DNA of 11,104 nt from assembly GCA_937998045.1 (NCBI GenBank), contig CALKVG010000401.1, positions 1 to 11,104 on the forward strand. Reading direction: 5' to 3'. Of this stretch, positions 6,598-11,104 are shown in pieces; the first letter of the stretch is position 1, and each line of letters opens with the position of its first letter. A model generated the notes under the pieces. The model made no database searches. It had not been told where the DNA came from and was given only the letters and a program-made list of their open reading frames with translations. Position numbers and translations under genes: made by a program. Source of the stretch: an uncultured Myxococcales bacterium (lineage in GTDB: Bacteria; Myxococcota_A; Polyangia; Polyangiales; Polyangiaceae).

Positions 6598-6846
6598 GGT
6601 GGGGAGCCGAACGGAGAGTTTCGCGCTCGAAGGGGAGACTCCGCGCGTTACGAAGAATTGCACGCGACGCATCGGCGTCCAGTGGAAAACGCCCAGGCCC
6701 GTGCGACACAAACGGGCGACGCCCGCATTGCAGGCATTGCGCGCGTTTGGCCGCGGCTTCGGCCGCGGGGTATCGCAAGTCTTGCCTTCGGAGAGGGGCC
6801 GGAAGCATTCTCGTCGGATGGACGCTGAGAGTACGATGCCTGCCCG
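6598..6846. promoter_or_regulatory. divergent intergenic region, probable promoters for both directions
   Basis: 249 bases separate the start of the minus-strand operon from the plus-strand membrane glycosyltransferase. I see no convincing -35/-10 pair, but the region contains a hairpin at 6751-6768, a five-base-pair inverted repeat CGGGC-GAC-GCCCG at 6713-6725 and two GCATTGC copies nine bases apart (6725-6731, 6734-6740). As the only gap between divergent genes it must hold their promoters unless the genes are read from afar. Confidence 0.45.
6751..6768 (+). repeat. UUCG-capped hairpin in the divergent gap
   Basis: CCGCGGC-TTCG-GCCGCGG forms a perfect seven-base-pair stem closed by C(UUCG)G in plus-strand RNA, an exceptionally stable tetraloop. 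It lies 78 bases before the plus-strand start, and no T-tract follows. It could be a leader structure, a REP-like element or a terminator without U-tract. Confidence 0.5.
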
Positions 6847-8793
6847 ATGCCGATGCCCTGGCTAGCGACGCAAGGCCTGCCGTTCGGGCCGGTGCTCTTC
6901 GTCCTCGCATTCGTCTGGCTGACTGCGGGGATCGGGCGCCGGATCCTCATCCTTCTTGGCGCGTGGCGCGGCTCGCGTGAGGGCTCGCCGGAAGAACGCG
7001 GAGTCCTCTCCTGCGCGCTCGGCGCAGGTGCGCTGCAGTTCGTGCCTTTCGTCTTGGGAGCGGCAGGGAAACTGGGGACCCGCTCCCTTCAAGCGGCCGT
7101 CCTCGTCGTCACGCTCGTCGCGATCCCCGATCTCCTGGCGGTCGCGAGGGGCATCCTCCGCGCCCTCCGCGCCCGGCGCGCCGTCAATCCCCCGAGGACG
7201 CCCGACGGCGGACGGGCGGTGTGGCTCGCCTGGCTCCTCGCCCTCAGCCCCGCGATCGTCGCTGCCGGCCTGATGGCCCTGGTCCCAACGATCGATCCGG
7301 ACGGTCTCGGTTATCATCTCACCGTTCCGAAGCGCTGGCTGCAGGAAGGCCACCTCGGGTATCTCGCGACGTATCCGTATTCGAATACGCCGATGGGCAC
7401 GGAGATGCTCTTCGCGATCGCGATGGCGTTCGCCGGTGACATCGCCGCCAAGTGCGTGCACTTCGCGCTCGGGACGCTGGGGGCCGTCGGGCTCTACCTC
7501 GCGGGGCGGCGTCTCGGCGGCGCGAACACCGGCGCGGTGGCGGCAGCGCTCTTTCTGGTCGGTCCGGCCGGCGTTTGCGTCGTGCTCGGCTGCGCTTACG
7601 TCGAGGGCGCGGCTTCGTTCGCGATGATCGCCTCGGCGCTTGCGTGGATCCTCTGGTACCAGTCTCGGGAAGGCGGATTCCTCCGGTGCGCGGCGCTGCT
7701 CGCGGGCCTGGCGGTCACCTTCAAGATCAGCAGCGCCCTCTTCCCTGTGGCCATGTTCGCGCTGACGTTCGTGGCGGTCGCGAGTCCGGGGAAGGACACC
7801 GCTTCGCTCTTTCAGCGCCTCTCGCAGGGGATGAGCGCATGCTTGCGGCTCCTGCCGCTAGTGGTCGCCCCGCTTTTACCCTGGATGACGCGGTCCGCCT
7901 CGGTCACCGGGAATCCCGTCTTTCCGCTCTTCGCGCGATGGATCCCTTCACGGGATTTTTCTCCAGGGCTGTCCGCAAAGTTTGACCGATTCAATCGGTA
8001 CATGACCTGGGGCAATAGCTTCGGGCGAGATTGGAATATCGAGACGAGGACGCACGTCCTCCTCGGCCTATGCGCGGCCCTCGCCGTAATCGGAACGCTG
8101 ATCGCCCTTCGCATGCGCTCGTGGATAACGCGCGGAACGGCATTCGTCGTCCTCGGAACGTTGCTCGCGCAGCTCCTCGCCGCGGGCCTCTACATACGGT
8201 ACTCGACGCCGATTGGCTCCGTCCTCGCGCTCCCCATCCTCGCTGGGCTGCGTCCGATCCTCTCCCGCAAGTGGGTATCGGCGGTCCTGGCGGCAGCCAC
8301 CCTCGCGGCCTCCCTCGGGCAGGCGCATCGCTGCTTGGGCTCGAACGCGCGAGAGATCGTCGCTGCGGCGTTTGGCGCGGAGAGCCACGAGGCATTCCTG
8401 CGCGATGAGCTCGCCCTCTTTCCGCTTTACGAGGAGGCCAATCGTGACCTTCCGCCCGACGCGGGGGTCCTCCTCTCCTGCTACTGCGCCGGCTTCTACC
8501 TCGACCGGAAGACGTATTGCGCCGAGATTGTCCAGGAGTCCCTGCGCTACAGCAGCTGGGATGATTTCACTTCGGACCTGCGCAAGCTGCACATCACCCA
8601 CGTCATCGCGCCCAGCGCCCTGGCGAACGGCGGACCGCCGCCGCCGGTCGATCGGTCGAGCGTCTCGGCGCTCATGCGGGACGATCAAGTTCGGTTCGTC
8701 CGCCGCCTCCTGACCGAGCAAGGCCACCTGCGCGGGACGTCGGCCGATCAGAGTCTCTACGAACTCGAGGGCTCTTCCGCCGCAGGCCACTGA
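6847..8793 (+). CDS. polytopic GT-C-type membrane glycosyltransferase (PMT/ArnT-like)
   Basis: 648 residues with about ten or more hydrophobic segments (for example near 14-38, 57-74, 82-103, 125-147, 203-220, 228-248, 255-271, 281-312, 334-346, 404-421, 432-450, 455-470 and 477-490) and a soluble C-terminal part from about 495. The first loop after a membrane helix carries acidic D-P-D (Asp150, Asp152) followed by GYHL, where GT-C enzymes that use polyprenyl-phosphate sugars keep their catalytic acidic residue. T-G-N-P-V-F-P-L at 354-361 is a motif I associate with this group of bacterial membrane proteins. It should transfer a sugar from a lipid-linked donor on the periplasmic side. The gene is divergent from the operon and overlaps the next gene tail to tail by 37 bases; that neighbour could make its donor. 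The start could also be the second ATG at 6853. The exact GT family is uncertain. Confidence 0.78.
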   Translation: MPMPWLATQGLPFGPVLFVLAFVWLTAGIGRRILILLGAWRGSREGSPEERGVLSCALGAGALQFVPFVLGAAGKLGTRSLQAAVLVVTLVAIPDLLAVARGILRALRARRAVNPPRTPDGGRAVWLAWLLALSPAIVAAGLMALVPTIDPDGLGYHLTVPKRWLQEGHLGYLATYPYSNTPMGTEMLFAIAMAFAGDIAAKCVHFALGTLGAVGLYLAGRRLGGANTGAVAAALFLVGPAGVCVVLGCAYVEGAASFAMIASALAWILWYQSREGGFLRCAALLAGLAVTFKISSALFPVAMFALTFVAVASPGKDTASLFQRLSQGMSACLRLLPLVVAPLLPWMTRSASVTGNPVFPLFARWIPSRDFSPGLSAKFDRFNRYMTWGNSFGRDWNIETRTHVLLGLCAALAVIGTLIALRMRSWITRGTAFVVLGTLLAQLLAAGLYIRYSTPIGSVLALPILAGLRPILSRKWVSAVLAAATLAASLGQAHRCLGSNAREIVAAAFGAESHEAFLRDELALFPLYEEANRDLPPDAGVLLSCYCAGFYLDRKTYCAEIVQESLRYSSWDDFTSDLRKLHITHVIAPSALANGGPPPPVDRSSVSALMRDDQVRFVRRLLTEQGHLRGTSADQSLYELEGSSAAGH

Positions 8794-9803
8794 GCTTCGA
8801 CGGTCCGCGGCGGAGCCGGGATCTCGAGATAGCGCAGCCGCTTCAGCTCACGCCTGCCGTGAGTGACCGTGTCCAGGATCAGTCCAGCGAAGAGGCAAAG
8901 AAAGGCCAGGAGCATAGTCGCAGAGCTCAGGATGGCCGTCGGAAAGCGGGGCACGAGTCCGGTTCGCTCGTAGGTCACGAAAATCGGGTACGCCAGCGCG
9001 AGCGACAGGATCGCGAGCAGGGCGAACGCGATCGAGAAGAAGAGCAGCGGCCGCTCGCCCTTCATCAAGTTCACGATCGTTCGCAGGATGCGTACGCCAT
9101 CGCGATACGTCCGGAGCTTGCTGGCGCTGCCGGCCGGGCGGTCCTTGTAGACGGTGTCGACCTCGGCGACGGGCATCCGCAGCTCGAGGGCATGCACGGT
9201 CAGCTCCGTCTCGATCTCGAAGCCCGCCGATAGCGCGGGAAACGACTTCACGTATCGGCGCGAGAAGATCCGATACCCGGAAAGAAGATCTTGAAAGCGA
9301 TCACCGAAGATGAGGGCCACCATGCCCGTGAGGAGGGCATTGCCGAAGCGATGCCCCGGCCGGTAGGCGCCCACGCTCTCGGTCTTGCGTGCGCCGTTGA
9401 CCATGTCGAGCTGTTCGTCGAGCAATTTCGCGACCATCGCAGGGCTCGCCGCGGCGTCGTACGTATCGTCGCCGTCGACGAGCACGTAGATGTCGGCGTC
9501 CACGTCGCTGAACATGCGACGGACGACGTTCCCCTTGCCCTGAAGGCGCTCGGCGCCGACCACCGCGCCTGCCCGGCGCGCCGCCTCGATGGTGCCGTCG
9601 GTCGAGTTGTTGTCGTAGACGTAGACGGTCGCCGTCGGCAGCGCCGCGCGAAATCCCGCGACGACACGTTCGATCGCGACCTCCTCGTTCATGCAGGGCA
9701 CGAGGACGGCGATCTTCAGGTCGTGCGCGGCCCACGGCTTGGCGCTCGGCAAGATTGGATATGCTTCGGGGCGCACGGCGGGACTGGCGCTCATGGCAGC
9801 CAT
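8757..9803 (-). CDS. GT2 glycosyltransferase, polyprenyl-phosphate sugar synthase-like (DPM1/ArnC/GtrB type)
   Basis: 348 residues. The GT-A domain begins at IAVLVPCMNEE (31-41), followed by YVYDNNSTDGT (61-71), LQGKGNVVRR (87-96) and the nucleotide-sugar/metal motif VDGDDTYD (109-116). DLLSGYRIFSRRYV (172-185) and FEIETEL (195-201) are characteristic of dolichyl-phosphate mannose synthase-like GT2 enzymes. Two membrane helices follow, about 253-276 and 289-312, as in GtrB/ArnC-type enzymes. The likely reaction is transfer of a sugar from a nucleotide sugar to undecaprenyl phosphate on the cytoplasmic face. The ATG at 9803 has AGGCAGG eight bases upstream; the ATG at 9794 has none, and a TTG at 9833 is less likely. 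The gene is convergent with the GT-C gene and overlaps it by 37 bases. Which sugar is used cannot be seen. Confidence 0.88.
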   Translation of the reverse strand: MAAMSASPAVRPEAYPILPSAKPWAAHDLKIAVLVPCMNEEVAIERVVAGFRAALPTATVYVYDNNSTDGTIEAARRAGAVVGAERLQGKGNVVRRMFSDVDADIYVLVDGDDTYDAAASPAMVAKLLDEQLDMVNGARKTESVGAYRPGHRFGNALLTGMVALIFGDRFQDLLSGYRIFSRRYVKSFPALSAGFEIETELTVHALELRMPVAEVDTVYKDRPAGSASKLRTYRDGVRILRTIVNLMKGERPLLFFSIAFALLAILSLALAYPIFVTYERTGLVPRFPTAILSSATMLLAFLCLFAGLILDTVTHGRRELKRLRYLEIPAPPRTVEAQWPAAEEPSSS

Positions 9804-9874
9804 TTGCGTACCTGCCTGGCGCGCGAGCGTCAATGCGCGGTTACGATTGCATCTCGCCGCTTACGAGGGACGAG

Positions 9875-9889
9875 GGGGGCGCAGCCCCC
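9875..9889. terminator. GC-rich hairpin in the gap below the Asp-box gene
   Basis: GGGGGC-GCA-GCCCCC gives a six-base-pair stem in the 74-base gap between the Asp-box lipoprotein stop and the GT2 start (9804-9907 if the ATG at 9803 is used). On the minus strand no T-tract follows; on the plus strand GCGGTTTT follows after one base or so. Possible terminator for the lipoprotein gene or a small intergenic palindromic repeat common in GC-rich genomes. Confidence 0.3.
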
Positions 9890-9907
9890 GCGGTTTTCAA
9901 CGCGCAG

Positions 9908-11055
9908 CTATTCCTTCGTGTAGTCGAACGCGAAGCTCATGATGGCGTCTGCCGCGACGGGCACGGCGCCGTTGAAGCTGCACTCGTTGTGCCAGACGTA
10001 GAATGCCTTGCGCTGGGCCGAGTAGGCGAGGCCATGGAGATCTTCGCCGGACGTCATCGGCACTACGGCACTCGCCGGCGTCCACGACGAACCGTGGTCC
10101 GCCGAGATGAGGACGTACTGTTTGCCGAGGGCAGCGATCCTTCCGTCCGGAAGCTCGACGGGATCGGTCATGATCAGACCCTCACCGGTGATCTTCATCC
10201 ATGTGACGCCGGAGTCGATGCTCCGCACCAACCCGTTCCCCGACAGCGTGTTCCAGTAGATCGATCCGTCCTTGGCGCGCAGCGGCGCGCCGCTGCCCCC
10301 GAGCATCGAGGAGACCAGCTTCCAGCTCGCGGCGGCGTCCACGCTCCTCATGATGCCCATGGTTGCGTTTCCGTAACCCGCACACCCCATGAGATACGTC
10401 TGCTTGTCGATGAGGACCGGCGTCGTGCACTGCGAGTTGGCCGGGAGCGCGGACCCGACGTTGTTCCACGTCTTGCCGCCATCGGTCGACCGATAGAGCG
10501 TCTGGCTCTGCTCGTGTCCACCGGCCAAGAGCGTGCTCCGCGCCGGGTCGCTCAGGTCCACACTGATCAGGTCGTCGTGGCTAACCGTCCCCAGCTCGAC
10601 GAACGTCTGACCGTCGTCCATCGTCTCGTAGAGGCCGGGGCCGTAGATTCCCGACTCCCAAAAACGCATCGGAGTCATCGGGTCATAGACGATCGAGCTC
10701 AGGTTGTTCGTTATCGAGGCGGAGCCGGCTCCCATCCCGAGCTTTTGCCAGCTCGTGCCGCCGTCGCGACTGCCCCAGAGCCCTAGCCCGGCGATGCCGG
10801 CGATGAGAAAGTCCTCGTCGGGTTTCGCCGAGACGAAAGAGAGGGTCCCGCAAGCGGACTGGATGTTCGCCAGGTTCGCGGTGACGTTCGTCCAACTCCC
10901 CGGCGGCACCTGCACGTCGATGAGGGAGCCGCTGCCGCTGTCGGTGACTCCGGGCTGCATGGGTCCGCCGACGCCGGAGTCGGGCTGCGGCACCGCCGGG
11001 CTGAGATCCACGACGCACCCTGCGCCGGTAGATACAAGGAGCGAAACCCACGCCC
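9908..11055 (-). CDS. secreted Asp-box (BNR-like) beta-propeller lipoprotein, 5' end missing
   Basis: 381 residues are visible; the start lies beyond the end of the true sequence. The first visible residues, AWVSLLVSTGAGC, look like the end of a type II signal peptide with Cys13 as lipidation site, followed by a Pro/Asp/Gly/Ser-rich linker (PDSGVGGP, TDSGSGS). Six Asp-boxes of the form S-x-D-x-G-x-[ST]-W occur at about 95-102 (SRDGGTSW), 144-151 (TMDDGQTF, degenerate), 189-196 (STDGGKTW), 237-244 (SVDAAASW, degenerate), 278-285 (SIDSGVTW) and 317-324 (SADHGSSW). Their spacing of about 39-49 residues fits one propeller blade each. Asp-boxes occur in sialidases, sortilin-like and YCF48-like propellers and are structural rather than catalytic, so no enzyme activity is claimed. 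It is expected on the cell surface or in the periplasm. Reading from GTG 11011 would remove the lipobox, so I do not take that as start. Confidence 0.82.
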
Positions 11056-11104
11056 CTGTCTCTTATACACATCTGACGCTGCCGACGCTCTTACGCGTGT
11101 AGAT
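11056..11104 (+). other. Illumina Nextera adapter and i5 index (not genomic)
   Basis: Bases 11056-11074 are CTGTCTCTTATACACATCT, the Tn5 mosaic end in reverse complement. GACGCTGCCGACG (11075-11087) continues the Nextera read-1 side adapter, with C at 11088 where A is expected. TCTTACGC (11089-11096) is the reverse complement of GCGTAAGA, which I recall as Nextera index S517/N517, and GTGTAGAT (11097-11104) starts the P5 flow-cell sequence. Order and spacing match the library construct exactly except for that one base. Any annotation crossing 11055 is spurious. Confidence 0.97.

Noticed and set aside
5731..6828. plus-strand open frame opposite the dioxygenase
   Set aside because: The minus strand keeps all three iron ligands in a normal-length PhyH protein; the plus frame has no family features.
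5645..6910. N-terminal extension of the FkbH frame up to 6910
   Set aside because: It runs through the dioxygenase gene in another frame and reads as Arg/Ala/Ser-rich noise; the LbH domain begins right after ATG 5644.
1..11055. tRNA, rRNA, CRISPR array, IS element or phage genes
   Set aside because: I looked for regular spaced repeats, transposase motifs and RNA gene landmarks and saw none; the mosaic end at 11056 is an in vitro library sequence, not a natural transposon.
10683..11102. open frames reaching into the right end on both strands (peptides beginning MCIRDR, MYKRQ, or ending with SYTHLTLPT)
   Set aside because: These ends are translated from Nextera adapter sequence, not from genomic DNA.

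Overview
The window is a very GC-rich stretch of bacterial DNA, most likely from a metagenomic or draft contig of a myxobacterium-like organism (Myxococcota/Polyangia). That placement is an inference. It rests on the base composition, the Pro/Asp/Gly/Ser-rich linker behind a lipoprotein cysteine, and the mix of surface-polysaccharide and secondary-metabolism gene types; there is no rRNA or marker gene to confirm it. The sequence runs off the left end inside a gene. At the right end the biological sequence stops at about 11055, because bases 11056-11104 are Illumina Nextera adapter with an i5 index.

Region 1 to 6597 (all minus strand, read right to left) looks like one operon: a PhyH-type Fe(II)/2-oxoglutarate dioxygenase; a left-handed beta-helix (LbH, hexapeptide-repeat) domain fused to an FkbH-like HAD/GNAT enzyme; a second, related LbH domain fused to an acyl carrier protein (ACP); a stand-alone LbH acetyltransferase; a membrane-anchored alpha/beta hydrolase whose reading frame is broken by one base; and a second hydrolase-like protein that lacks the usual nucleophile serine. 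Four consecutive genes are joined by stop/start overlaps of 1 to 4 bases. FkbH enzymes are known to take a glyceryl unit from 1,3-bisphosphoglycerate and load it on an ACP thiol, so the adjacent LbH-ACP fusion is the natural acceptor. My working model is a cassette that makes a glyceryl (or oxidised glyceryl) thioester and transfers it to a sugar, lipid or secreted polymer. No PKS or NRPS module is present in the window.

Region 6598 to 6846 is a divergent intergenic region with a UUCG-capped hairpin and short repeats. It probably holds the promoters of the operon and of the plus-strand gene.

Region 6847 to 9803 holds a convergent pair whose 3' ends overlap by 37 bp: a polytopic GT-C type membrane glycosyltransferase (plus) and a DPM1/ArnC-like GT2 glycosyltransferase with two C-terminal membrane helices (minus). 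Together they fit the usual logic of a polyprenyl-phosphate-sugar synthase and the membrane enzyme that uses such a donor.

Region 9908 to 11055 is the 3' part of a secreted lipoprotein with six Asp-box repeats, a beta-propeller. The overall theme is cell-envelope or extracellular glycan assembly and acyl-type decoration, with the two LbH fusions as the least ordinary element.
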